Below are positions 37,097 to 45,921 of a DNA stretch of 64,000 nt, piece after piece. The stretch spans positions 62,001 to 126,000 of the forward strand of contig NZ_CAKMSJ010000002.1 in NCBI RefSeq assembly GCF_928381505.1, read 5' to 3'. The translations under genes were made by a program, and so were the position numbers. The number at the start of each line of letters is the position of its first letter. Within the stretch, counting starts at the first letter, position 1. The notes under the pieces were generated by a model. The model was given only the letters and a program-made list of their open reading frames with translations. It was not told where the DNA came from and ran no database searches. This DNA is from Rothia endophytica. Its GTDB lineage: Bacteria > Actinomycetota > Actinomycetes > Actinomycetales > Micrococcaceae.

Positions 37097-37903
37097 TCAG
37101 CGTGATGTTGTCTTGATGGGGTCAAGATAAAACAGGCAGGAATTTTGATCAAAGGATTCAATTTCTGCTTCAAAATGTAAATTTTGCCCCACATAAATAC
37201 TCTCTGCAGGGTCATCCGCTGGAAAATGCATAGAGACAGCGGGTTGAACTTCTTCGAACTTAAAATATGGTCCTTTTTGTGATGTTTCACTAAAGTCGCC
37301 AGGTGAGATAAGCACGTCCACAACCGTCCTGTATCCCTCAAGTTTTAAGATGTTCACGATGGATCCATCAAAGCTAACTGTTTCCCCGTCATATGTTGAT
37401 GCAAAGTCCCTGATGCTTTCACTACAGGGATCATTTTCATTAATAATTAATTCAAATTCAGGATTATTTGCAGAGGTAATAATTCCTACAGGGGTTGGCG
37501 ATGGAGTGGGGGAGGCACTAGCTTCTGAATGCTCGGAATGAATGGTACTGGCTGGAGCCATCGAATCTGGAGCGGTGGAAGCGCGTGTATTGGAATGTGA
37601 AGGTGTGGTGGTTTGGGACTGTGATGCCGCAACGGACGCTTCTTGGTCAGTTTCTTCTTCTAGTGTTGATTGGATTCCGGCCGTAGCGAGTAAAGCTACT
37701 GTGGCTATTGCCGCTGGAATGGCAATCTTCATGTTGATGGGTTTTACAGGTTTACGGAAGTGCAACGTTGTTTGAAGTTTACCGTCAACGACCTCTGTTA
37801 GCTCCCAACCGTCTTCCTCCATCTTTCTGATAGTAGACGCTTTTTTGAGTTTTAGGGTTGTTAGCTTCTGACTACGGTATTTAGTTGTAGCGTTATTTTT
37901 CAT
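37097..37903 (-). CDS. membrane-anchored DUF4839 domain protein
   Basis: A 268-residue protein. It has a basic cytoplasmic segment with a DUF4177-like helix (ASTIRKMEEDGWELTEVVDG), one membrane helix (MKIAIPAAIATVALLATAG), a Ser/Thr/Pro-rich linker, and an extracellular DUF4839 domain from about residue 150. The domain shows NPEFELIINENDPC, FASTYDGETVSFDGSIV, VDVLISPGDFSETSQKGPYF and a closing CLFYLDP. Two cysteines in that domain could form a disulfide. The start ATG at 37903 has AAAGG 8 bases upstream. It is richer in A+T than its neighbours and stands alone at the edge of the accessory block. Function is unknown. Confidence 0.8.
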   Translation of the reverse strand: MKNNATTKYRSQKLTTLKLKKASTIRKMEEDGWELTEVVDGKLQTTLHFRKPVKPINMKIAIPAAIATVALLATAGIQSTLEEETDQEASVAASQSQTTTPSHSNTRASTAPDSMAPASTIHSEHSEASASPTPSPTPVGIITSANNPEFELIINENDPCSESIRDFASTYDGETVSFDGSIVNILKLEGYRTVVDVLISPGDFSETSQKGPYFKFEEVQPAVSMHFPADDPAESIYVGQNLHFEAEIESFDQNSCLFYLDPIKTTSR

Positions 37904-38295
37904 ATTTGTGCCTTTATTAAGGAAACCAGACTTCAACGAATTAGGGGCATTGCCTAGTATCGACTTCTCGGTTCAGGTTGACACTCTGCAACTACATCAT
38001 TCCTCATAATAATACGTTGGCATTTACTATAATTTTTATAAAAATATCAAACTACCTTTAGAAGGTAACTTCTGAAATGGTGATGACAAGGCGTTTCTTT
38101 GTATTCTGATAGATTCACGCTGTTCACAGCAATCTGCACAAAACCGAAGTTGAGTTGATGTCCAATAGCCAGTGAACCGACTGCGCCCGGTAAAGAACAG
38201 CGGGGTTTCCTTTCAACAGCTTTGTTTCTGTCGCAGTAGAAAGCAGACCCCACACAAGGTAAGGTGGCGGCAGGTCCTAAGACGGGTCGAGAAAG
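37904..38295. other. 392-base gap, no gene seen
   Basis: AT-rich near 38000-38060 (probable promoter of the DUF4839 gene), then closer to normal GC. CGGCAGGT (38268-38275) and ACCTGCCG (38298-38305) form an inverted repeat over the 3' end of the UDP-glucose dehydrogenase gene and may end the glycan operon. A 68-codon reading frame here has no coding support. Confidence 0.5.
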
Positions 38296-39633
38296 TTACC
38301 TGCCGAGTCCGGCGTAGCTCCAGCCGGCGCCCTGCCAGATGCAGGGGTCAAGGGCATTACGCCCGTCAATAATACGAGCGGTGCCCACCAGCTCGGTCGC
38401 CTGCACAGGGTCAATGTTGACGAACTCGGCCCATTCCGTCAGTAAAAGCACCAGATCACTGCCCGTCAGTGCGGTCAACACATCTGCCTCGGTGATGAGC
38501 TGGGGGTAGCGGGTAGCAACACTCGGTAGCGCCTCGGGGTCGGTAATGGTTACCTGAGCGCCGGCGTCCGCCAAACGCAGCGCCACCTCAAGAGCAGGGG
38601 AGTCACGGATGTCGTCGCTGTTGGGCTTGAACGCGGCACCCAGAACCGTAATTTTTGCGTTCTCAATCTCTCTGTCAAAAATCTTGATTGCTTGTGTGAC
38701 CACGCGGTCGCGACGGCGCTGATTAATAGCGTCCACATCGCGCAGGAAGCTAACCGCGCTTTCAACGCCCAGCTCCTCGGCCCGGGCCTGGAAGGCTCGG
38801 ATGTCCTTGGGCAGACAACCTCCACCGAAACCGATACCGGCCTTCAAGAACTTGTTGCCAATACGTTCGTCATAACCGATAGCGGTGGCAAGCTCGGTGA
38901 CATCCCCACCGGTAGCCTCGCAGAGCTCAGCCATCGCGTTGATAAAACTGATCTTGGTAGCGAGGAAGGAATTAGCGGCGACTTTAACCAGCTCGGCGGT
39001 AGGGTAGCTGGTCTTGATGAGGGGGATACCCTCTGCCAGCAGGGGAGCATAGACCCTCTCCAGTGCAGCAGCACCGGTCTTAGCCCGTTCAGCATCCTGG
39101 GGTAGACCATAGACCAGTCGGTCCGGGTGCAGAGTGTCTGCAACCGCAAAGCCTTCACGCAGGAACTCGGGGTTCCACAGCAGGGTGGCGCCGGCGGCTT
39201 CGATGCGAGGGGCTAGGGCAGAGGCAGTGCCCACGGGAACGGTGGACTTACCCACAATGACGGGACGGCCAGCTTCAGCGGCGGTATCAGAGCTGGGCAT
39301 AGCCTTCAGCACCATGTCCACGGCGGAGTTCACGTAGGTGAGATTAGCTGCCTTGCCGTCCTCAGACTGCGGGGTTCCCACAGCGATGAAGTGGACGTCA
39401 ACGTCAGCGAGTTCTTCTGACGCGGGAGCCAGAGCAAAGCGGAGTTTGCCCGAATCTAAGGCGGTGCGCAGAATCTCGGGGAAGCCCGGTTCAAAGAAGG
39501 GGGCTTGGCCCGCAGCCAGCGCCTCGATGCGGGAGGCATCGACGTCAACACCGATGACCTCGTGACCAAGCTGAGCCATAGCCGCTGCGTGGACGGCACC
39601 GAGGTAGCCGCAACCGATGACTGAGATTTTCAT
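38296..39633 (-). CDS. ugd: UDP-glucose 6-dehydrogenase
   Basis: Oxidises UDP-glucose to UDP-glucuronate with two NAD+. N-terminal Rossmann ISVIGCGYLGAVHAAAMAQL; central helix and the catalytic Cys in GGGCLPKDIRAF; C-terminal UDP-binding half with LGAAFKPNSDDIRDSPALEV. At 445 residues it is complete. The ATG at 39633 has AAGGAAC upstream. It is the last gene of a seven-gene minus-strand operon with glycosyltransferases and an exporter, where it would supply an activated uronic acid. A UDP-ManNAc dehydrogenase role is less likely from the motifs but not excluded. Confidence 0.9.
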   Translation of the reverse strand: MKISVIGCGYLGAVHAAAMAQLGHEVIGVDVDASRIEALAAGQAPFFEPGFPEILRTALDSGKLRFALAPASEELADVDVHFIAVGTPQSEDGKAANLTYVNSAVDMVLKAMPSSDTAAEAGRPVIVGKSTVPVGTASALAPRIEAAGATLLWNPEFLREGFAVADTLHPDRLVYGLPQDAERAKTGAAALERVYAPLLAEGIPLIKTSYPTAELVKVAANSFLATKISFINAMAELCEATGGDVTELATAIGYDERIGNKFLKAGIGFGGGCLPKDIRAFQARAEELGVESAVSFLRDVDAINQRRRDRVVTQAIKIFDREIENAKITVLGAAFKPNSDDIRDSPALEVALRLADAGAQVTITDPEALPSVATRYPQLITEADVLTALTGSDLVLLLTEWAEFVNIDPVQATELVGTARIIDGRNALDPCIWQGAGWSYAGLGR

Positions 39634-39659
39634 GAAATGTTCCTTTGAGATGGTGATGT

Positions 39660-40700
39660 TTAAAAAACTGAGGGGGTGTGGGCTAGTGCCCAATCAAGCC
39701 AGGTAGCAAGCCAAGGGGCGGAGCGGGGGCGGAAAGCGTAAACGCAGGTGATCCGAATGCGGGAACTCTGGGTGTAGGCCCTGAGTCTCTGAGGGCTGAT
39801 TCCGGCCTCTTGGGCGAGATCCCACAAAATCACGGTGATTTCGGCGGCTTTTTCAGCGGTGAGATGCCCCTGGATTCGGCGCAGCTCGATGTGAGCCAGA
39901 AGGTTGCCTACATCCAGGGCAGCTTCGCCGATTGCCGCGGTATCAATGTCAAGAATTCCCAGCTGCGAACCGTCCCAGAGCAGCTGCTTATCGTGGAGAT
40001 CACGGTGAAGCAGGACGAGCTGATCCGGCTTTTCTGCCAGAGCGGTTGCAACGGCTTCTGCTGCCCTCTCGAGGTCGTTGATGCGGTCGAGAGCGGCGTA
40101 GTTGCGAGCAGACTTAATCCATTGGGCTAGCACCCTTTTTTCCTCCACTGAGCCGTGGAGTGGGTAGTGAGTCACATCAGCCAGATCTTTCCCCAGGGTC
40201 AAAAACCGTTTCCAGGAGTCTGCAAAGACCTCCCATGCCGGCAGGGAGTCATCGCCCAGCTCTAGCAAGGTCTGGCCGGGCAGAAGTGAAAAATCAAGAG
40301 ATTGCTCGCGCACCGCAAGGACGCTGGCCGAGCTAAAACCTGCCTCTTCAAAAACCTCACCCAAGCTGCTGGATAGAGCTGCTACCTTTTCTGCCTTACC
40401 GGGGCGTAGGTGCTTAGTAACTGCGTGGTGTTCCCTGGTGACGGCGCGTTTGCCGGCCCGGTGCACCAGAAGCTGCGCACCGCCGTCCACAGCCGCTTCT
40501 AACCAGGGTAGCTTCTTATCAGTCCCATAGATGAGCAGGGAAATATTCCCTTCAGCGGTGACCTTCCCCGCGCGCAGGAGCCCCTGGGTGTCGAATGTTT
40601 CAAAAATGAGGGCACCGTCTTTGGCCGGCCACGCTCTGCGCACCGGGCTAGTGCGGTGGTAGCGTCGCAGGGCTTCTAAAGCCGTGGTATTAGCACTCAT
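39660..40700 (-). CDS. APH-fold phosphotransferase (first of a tandem pair)
   Basis: A 346-residue kinase of the aminoglycoside/choline phosphotransferase fold. The catalytic loop is HRDLHDKQ (39984-40007) with the Mg-binding Asp in GILDIDTAAIGEAALDVG. At the usual metal-binding Asn (HxDxxxxN) there is Gln. The N-terminal lobe is divergent. It overlaps the next APH-fold gene by four bases. The setting, glycosyltransferases and an exporter, suggests phosphorylation of a sugar or glycan intermediate rather than drug resistance, but the substrate is unknown. Confidence 0.8.
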   Translation of the reverse strand: MSANTTALEALRRYHRTSPVRRAWPAKDGALIFETFDTQGLLRAGKVTAEGNISLLIYGTDKKLPWLEAAVDGGAQLLVHRAGKRAVTREHHAVTKHLRPGKAEKVAALSSSLGEVFEEAGFSSASVLAVREQSLDFSLLPGQTLLELGDDSLPAWEVFADSWKRFLTLGKDLADVTHYPLHGSVEEKRVLAQWIKSARNYAALDRINDLERAAEAVATALAEKPDQLVLLHRDLHDKQLLWDGSQLGILDIDTAAIGEAALDVGNLLAHIELRRIQGHLTAEKAAEITVILWDLAQEAGISPQRLRAYTQSSRIRITCVYAFRPRSAPWLATWLDWALAHTPSVF

Positions 40701-41800
40701 AGCATCTGCTCAATTCTGCTCAGGGCCGCCTCAACCTCGGCCTTCCAGCCGGGTTGAGCACTGCGGAGCGGGTCGGCCAGACGCAGGGCAAGAGCTCCAG
40801 CCAAGGCATGTTGAAGATCTAGAACCGGCAGCCTGTGCCCCGCCGTGCTGCTGTAGCCCTCCAAGAAGGCGGCACTGACCTCGGTGGGTGAGGTTGCCAT
40901 AAAAGAACCAATATCAACGGGGGCTGGGCCCAGATAAGCCCGGTCAAAGTCAGTAAGCCAGAGCGCCCCGGTGGCCTCATCCGTCAGAACCTGGTCCGGT
41001 GAGGCATCCCCGTGCAGCAATACCGGCGGCCTTGATAGGGGCTTGAACGCTGTGGCCAGTGCACGGGTGCGGCCAGCAAGTTCTGGAGCCAGCACATCAA
41101 AGAGGGAAGCATGCGCTTCTAACTGGACAGCAGGAGAAATATTCTTAGCCGCCAGATGACGATTGAGGTAGTTGGGTAGAGAAGAAACCGAAGCATGCAG
41201 ACCAGCGAAGAGCGCACCGACAGACGTAGCTTGAGTAGTGGAGAGACCCGAGCTGAGATCCCTGGTGCCCACGAAACGCAGCACGTCCATACCGGTGCCC
41301 GTATCGGCGTCCAGCACTTCAGGTACAGGCACATGTAAACCCACAAAACGGTAGAGGTCAGTGCTGTGGGGGTCTGCGGAGGTGACGATGCGGGAGACTC
41401 GATAACCGTTGCGGATCACCAGGCGGCGCAAGGGGTTATAGCGCAGAATTTCACCGTCATCCAGACCCTCAAAGGAAACGAGATGCATCATTAGCTTAGG
41501 GTCGGTTTTAACCCCACCCCACTGGAGAGTAAAACCATCGGGCAACTCACTCTGCTGCACGCTTAAGCCCAACTTGGCTGCTTTGCGTCTATGCTTTTCT
41601 GCCTTACCTGCTCCGGCCGGCCACATCAGACGCACCCAGCCTGAGGCGTCCTGACCTTCTGCACCGGCAGAGGCGAAGGAGGCTGTCAGCGAGGTTCCCG
41701 GCTTAGCACGAAGTGAAGTCGCTGTTACCTGCGCCCCTAGAGCATCGGAGAGCCAGCTGGCGTCCAGCATCTGCTCGGTATACATCACCGTAGCGTTCAT
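40697..41800 (-). CDS. APH-fold phosphotransferase (second of a tandem pair)
   Basis: A 367-residue protein of the same fold as its downstream neighbour but only distantly similar. The catalytic loop is HGDASPDQ (40991-41014) and the metal Asp is in LWLTDFDRAYLGPAPVDIG, again with Gln replacing the usual Asn. The N-terminal half has RLVIRNGYRVSRIV, where the beta-strand Lys of the ATP site would be expected, so nucleotide binding should be tested. It overlaps the ABC transporter gene by four bases. Confidence 0.78.
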   Translation of the reverse strand: MNATVMYTEQMLDASWLSDALGAQVTATSLRAKPGTSLTASFASAGAEGQDASGWVRLMWPAGAGKAEKHRRKAAKLGLSVQQSELPDGFTLQWGGVKTDPKLMMHLVSFEGLDDGEILRYNPLRRLVIRNGYRVSRIVTSADPHSTDLYRFVGLHVPVPEVLDADTGTGMDVLRFVGTRDLSSGLSTTQATSVGALFAGLHASVSSLPNYLNRHLAAKNISPAVQLEAHASLFDVLAPELAGRTRALATAFKPLSRPPVLLHGDASPDQVLTDEATGALWLTDFDRAYLGPAPVDIGSFMATSPTEVSAAFLEGYSSTAGHRLPVLDLQHALAGALALRLADPLRSAQPGWKAEVEAALSRIEQML

Positions 41801-43608
41801 GGTGTATCTCCAATTCGAATATCATCAAGGTTTTGTTGGCCGGCATTGACCCACTGGCGGAACTCCTTGGAGTTAGCCAGCAAAGCGGTGGGGGAGTCAT
41901 CGAGCAGAACCCGACCGTCCTGTAACCACACCACGCGGTCAGCTCGTAGAGCGACCTCAGTGTCGTGGGTCACCGCCAGGGTGGTTCGCCCCGCAACGAG
42001 CTTCTCGATAGCATCCATCACCAGTGATGCCGATTCCGGGTCAAGACCGGTTGTTGCCTCATCGAGAATCACTATGGGGGTGTTGCGCAGCAGCGCGCGG
42101 GCAATGGCGATTCGCTGACGCTGACCACCTGAGAGCGTGCCACCGCGTTCACCCACCACCGTGTCATAACCGTGGGGCAAGGTCTCGATGAAAGCGTGGG
42201 CATGGGCTGCCAGTGCGGCCTGCTCAACCTCCTCATCCGTGGCATCAAACCTGCCGTAGCGAATGTTCTCTCGAACCGTGCCGGTAAAGAGCACCGCCTC
42301 CTGATGGAGCAGGGAAACACTGGAACGAAGCTCATCAAGATCGGCGCTAGCCACCGAGACACCATCGATAGTCACGGTGCCCCAGTTGGGGTCCTGAGCT
42401 CGCACCAAGAGAGATACCAGCGTAGATTTGCCGGCTCCTGAAGGCCCGATGACCGCTACCAACTCACCGGGGCGAGCTGTGAGACTGAGACCTCGTAAGA
42501 CCGGGTGCCCCTCATAGTCAGTGTGCACATCGTTGAAGGACACCTCGCCCTTGACGGCACCGAGGTCATCGGGGGTAGCGAGAACCGCCAGTTCACTTTC
42601 GACGTCCATGAGGTCGGCAACGCGCTCGCCGCTTGCGGTGGCTCGGGCTATACGTCCAGTGTATTTTGCCATATCACGCAGGGGTTTCATGGTGGTTTTC
42701 AGGTAGGTGGTGAAGAGTACAAGGTCGCCCACCGTCATCGCTCCCTGCATGACGCGCAGAGCGCCGCCCACGAGTACTGCGGCTGTTGCTAGACCCACGA
42801 TAACGTCGGTCCCGCGTTCCAAACGGGCAGCCAGACGTCTAGCCTGCACGCCGTCCTTGAGCGACTTTTTATTAGCCGAGGTAAAACGGGCGCCAATGTG
42901 CTCTTCGAGCCCGTAGGCCTGTACCACCTGGATGGAGGACAGTGATTCTTGAGCTGTATTGGCTAGCTGGCCCTCTGCCTTGCGGGTCTTCCGTGAGGCA
43001 GTGGTAATTTTCTTGGCTGTGCCGCGCGATAGGAGCGGGAAGGCTACCAACGCGAGCACCACCACGAGTGAGAGCGCCGGGTCAATAATGAGCATGACCA
43101 CCAGCATGATGACCAGGGTCAGCATATTAGCCATCAGAGGCAGACCAGCGGTAACGGCTACCTCCTGGAGCTTGCCCACGTCGCCCACAATGCGTTGAAC
43201 GGTATCGGCGCTGCGGTTGCGGGCGTGGAAGCCCAGGTGCAGGCCCTGAACGTGGGAAAAGACGCGGGCGCGTAGCAGAGTGGACGCACGGGACCCAACC
43301 AACGCGAAGGCGACGGTTGCCATGTAGTTGGAGAGCGCACGCAGGCTCACAATAAGAATCAGGGCAACTCCGCACCAGATGAGCAGGGAGACTGAAGCTG
43401 CAGGGCCTGCCTGGTTTGCACCCAGAGAAACCGAAACCGCGTCAATCACGAACTTCATGGGCCAGGGCTCTAGCACGCGGAAGGCCACCTCAAAGAGCAG
43501 GGCGACGACGCCACCGGCTGCCAGGGTTCTCTGCGGCTTGATATTTGGGGCAAGGAGCTCCAAGGTACGCCGCAACGCGCGTTTTTGTATGCGTTTAGAC
43601 TTAGCCAC
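41797..43608 (-). CDS. ABC exporter, fused permease and ATPase half-transporter
   Basis: A 603-residue type IV exporter. An N-terminal six-helix membrane domain (about residues 25-320) is followed by a nucleotide-binding domain with Walker A GPSGAGKSTL, signature LSGGQRQRIAIARALL, Walker B IVILDEATTG and the H-loop LAVTHD. It would act as a homodimer and move a lipid-linked or hydrophobic glycoside outward. The GTG start overlaps the end of the upstream glycosyltransferase gene by eight bases. MsbA-like lipid flipping and drug efflux cannot be told apart by sequence alone; the operon favours export of the product made by its neighbours. Confidence 0.88.
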   Translation of the reverse strand: MAKSKRIQKRALRRTLELLAPNIKPQRTLAAGGVVALLFEVAFRVLEPWPMKFVIDAVSVSLGANQAGPAASVSLLIWCGVALILIVSLRALSNYMATVAFALVGSRASTLLRARVFSHVQGLHLGFHARNRSADTVQRIVGDVGKLQEVAVTAGLPLMANMLTLVIMLVVMLIIDPALSLVVVLALVAFPLLSRGTAKKITTASRKTRKAEGQLANTAQESLSSIQVVQAYGLEEHIGARFTSANKKSLKDGVQARRLAARLERGTDVIVGLATAAVLVGGALRVMQGAMTVGDLVLFTTYLKTTMKPLRDMAKYTGRIARATASGERVADLMDVESELAVLATPDDLGAVKGEVSFNDVHTDYEGHPVLRGLSLTARPGELVAVIGPSGAGKSTLVSLLVRAQDPNWGTVTIDGVSVASADLDELRSSVSLLHQEAVLFTGTVRENIRYGRFDATDEEVEQAALAAHAHAFIETLPHGYDTVVGERGGTLSGGQRQRIAIARALLRNTPIVILDEATTGLDPESASLVMDAIEKLVAGRTTLAVTHDTEVALRADRVVWLQDGRVLLDDSPTALLANSKEFRQWVNAGQQNLDDIRIGDTP

Positions 43609-44716
43609 AGGCAGGCACCTGCGCTAGGTCAAAGATTCGGGCGACGACGCTGCCCCAGCTATGCTTTTGCACGGCTAATGTGCGGGCAGTAGCGCCCAAC
43701 CGGGCACGGATTGAGGGATCAGCTACCAACTGATCGATAGCTGCCGCTAGGGCCGCTGGGTCTGAACCCGGCACCAGCAAACCTGCTCCGTCAATGAGCT
43801 CGGGAATCTGGCCGATGTCGGTGGCTACCACGGGTAACCCAGCAGCTAGGTACTCGTAGACTTTCAGCGGGGAGAAGTAGTGCTCTGAGCTATTGCTGGC
43901 AGCGGGGTAGGGGGCGACGCCCAGAGCGCTGCCGGCAATTTCAGCTGGCATGTTTTCGGGCACGACGGCACCGCGGAAGTCCACCTGTACCCCTAGCTTC
44001 GCGGCCTGTGTTTCTAGAGACACGCGTTCTGGACCATCACCGACGATGCGGAGTAGCCAGTCGTGCTGGGCGCAGGCAGCTGCCTCAATGAGGTCAGATA
44101 CCCCGTGCCAGGGCTTTAGGGTACCCACGAAGGTGACAACGGGGGTGCCGGTTGCCTCAGGCGAGGGCTGGATACGGTTAATGCTGACGCCGTTGGGCAC
44201 GGTGTGCGCCTGAGCAGTGGGAACATGAGTCAGTACCCAATCGCGGACCGGGTCAGAGACGCAGACGACGGCACTGGCTGCCTGAGCTTGACGGGTGAGG
44301 GCGGTGAAAGCCTGGTCTTCGTTTACTAGAACGCGGTGGGTTTTCTGTTCATCAATCAGAGGGGCGTTGACTTCAAGAATCCCGGGCAGGGTGGTGTCTG
44401 CAAGAACCGTGCTGAAGAGGGAGTAGCGCTCATAGACAAAATCCGCACCCCATTCAGCGATGTCGGCGACCATTGCCGCTGTGATCTGCTGCTGGGCAAG
44501 TTCGCGCTCGGCGGCGTCTTTAGTGCCGATTTTGTACTCGCGCAGCGGCAGATCGGCAAGGTCAGCGGGCACTTCTTTGCCCTTGCGGGTCGTGAAAACG
44601 CTGACCTCGTGGCCCAGCGCCAGAAATTCCCGCACCACTTCTTGGACGTGCACGGAGGCACCCTTGCTACCAAAGATGGGGATGCCGGGGTCAAGGCTGA
44701 GGTAGGCGATACGCAT
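43601..44716 (-). CDS. GT4-type glycosyltransferase
   Basis: A 371-residue GT-B enzyme. The N-terminal IAYLSLDPGIPIFGSKGASVHVQEVVREF matches GT4 acceptor domains (only part is typical, GSKGASVHVQE); the C-terminal donor domain has FVGTLKPWHGVSDLIEA and the E-x7-E region SPLKVYEYLAAGLPVVATD. It is predicted to be a retaining enzyme using a nucleotide sugar at the cytoplasmic membrane face. The start codon shares a base with the stop of the preceding glycosyltransferase gene. Donor and acceptor are unknown; UDP-glucuronate from the same operon is one possibility. Confidence 0.85.
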   Translation of the reverse strand: MRIAYLSLDPGIPIFGSKGASVHVQEVVREFLALGHEVSVFTTRKGKEVPADLADLPLREYKIGTKDAAERELAQQQITAAMVADIAEWGADFVYERYSLFSTVLADTTLPGILEVNAPLIDEQKTHRVLVNEDQAFTALTRQAQAASAVVCVSDPVRDWVLTHVPTAQAHTVPNGVSINRIQPSPEATGTPVVTFVGTLKPWHGVSDLIEAAACAQHDWLLRIVGDGPERVSLETQAAKLGVQVDFRGAVVPENMPAEIAGSALGVAPYPAASNSSEHYFSPLKVYEYLAAGLPVVATDIGQIPELIDGAGLLVPGSDPAALAAAIDQLVADPSIRARLGATARTLAVQKHSWGSVVARIFDLAQVPACG

Positions 44717-45921
44717 TAGGGTGCCTCCGTGGTTTCTAGGGTGTTCAGGCGCTGTGCCTGAAAGTTGCTATCGAAGTTCTGTTCAATGAGTTGACGGGCG
44801 GCCTCAGCCAGTGCCGGGGTGTCAACATCCCCGTATGCGATGCTTGCCAGCGCATCAGCAAGAGCCGGCACGTCGCCCGGTTCTAGCAGCAGACCGGTTT
44901 CACCGTTTCGGATCACCTCGGGTAGGCCGGTAACAGACGTGGTAACTACCGGGGCGCCGCAGGCCATGGCTTCGAGAACAACCGTGGGCAGTCCGTCCAT
45001 GTTGCCGTCGCCCGCTGGCACGCAGGGGGCTACAAAAACGTCGCTGCTGTGCAGCAGCTGGCGTACTTCTTCTTGGGTGAGGGGCCCGGGCATGGTGACC
45101 TGCTGGGTCAGCCCCAACTGTTCAACTTTTTGGCGAAGCTGCTCATCAAGCTCGCCGTCCCCGCCCAGGGTCAGAGAGAAATCTACGCCTCGCTCAGCCA
45201 AGATGGCGACAGCGCCCAAGAGTTCGCTAAAACCCTTCTTGGGTACAAAACGGCCCACAGCCGCGATACGCAACGTACCTGTGGGTAGGGAGGGCTTGAC
45301 GTACTCAAAACGTGAAAGCTCCAGTGCGTTGTAGAGCAAGACTAGGTTGGCGCCGGTGTCCGTGAGAACCTTCTGCAGATAGCCCTCGTTGAACCTACTG
45401 ATGGCTAGAACTTGGGCGGCGTCCCCACAAATCCTGCGTAGCCAAATGGGATCAACCGACTCGTGGAAAATATCTTTAGCGTGGGTGGTCACGGTATAGG
45501 GAATGCCAGTTAGCTTGGAAGCAACCCAGGCCATGCGCCCGGCCAGCGATGCGAAGTGGGCGTGCAGGTGGGTGATGCCGTCAGCTTTGACCCGTTGCGC
45601 CAGCGCGAAGCCCTGAGCCACATCGCTGGCCTCTAGCTCGGTGAGCTCAGGGAGGATGGATGCAAAGTTGGCTAGGATTTCGGGGTCCTGGGTAGAGGCG
45701 GTGACCTGCTGCCAGAAGCGGTTGGCGTTGGTGGGGCGAGGCACCCAGGTGACCGGCGCTTTGACTCGGGCCAGTTCTGGGTGAAAACGAGCATCGGTGG
45801 TGGGGCGCATCGCGTAGATGCGAAGATCTGCTCCGGCAGCTTCTCGGGCCAGAATTTCTGTCACCACAAAGGTTTCAGAAAAGCGGGGGTAAACCTTAAG
45901 AACGTAACCTATGCGGTGCAT
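44716..45921 (-). CDS. GT4-type glycosyltransferase (WcaL-like)
   Basis: A 401-residue GT-B enzyme similar to those making exopolysaccharides. KVYPRFSETFVVTEILAREA is the family start; THLHAHFASLAGRMAWVASK and the donor site GRFVPKKGFSELLGA are present, then the C-terminal E-x7-E region DGLPTVVLEAMACGAPVV. The reading frame overlaps the 3' end of the COG4671-type glycosyltransferase gene by 13 bases. The substrate is unknown. It probably extends the same glycan as its neighbour. Confidence 0.86.
   Translation of the reverse strand: MHRIGYVLKVYPRFSETFVVTEILAREAAGADLRIYAMRPTTDARFHPELARVKAPVTWVPRPTNANRFWQQVTASTQDPEILANFASILPELTELEASDVAQGFALAQRVKADGITHLHAHFASLAGRMAWVASKLTGIPYTVTTHAKDIFHESVDPIWLRRICGDAAQVLAISRFNEGYLQKVLTDTGANLVLLYNALELSRFEYVKPSLPTGTLRIAAVGRFVPKKGFSELLGAVAILAERGVDFSLTLGGDGELDEQLRQKVEQLGLTQQVTMPGPLTQEEVRQLLHSSDVFVAPCVPAGDGNMDGLPTVVLEAMACGAPVVTTSVTGLPEVIRNGETGLLLEPGDVPALADALASIAYGDVDTPALAEAARQLIEQNFDSNFQAQRLNTLETTEAP

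Noticed and set aside
38047..38253. 68-codon minus-strand reading frame in the gap before ugd
   Set aside because: GTG start without a ribosome site, no recognisable domain, and no neighbour that would explain it.
39660..41800. The two APH-fold genes as aminoglycoside resistance genes
   Set aside because: They lie inside a glycan operon, differ at a catalytic-loop residue, and no antibiotic synthesis genes are nearby.
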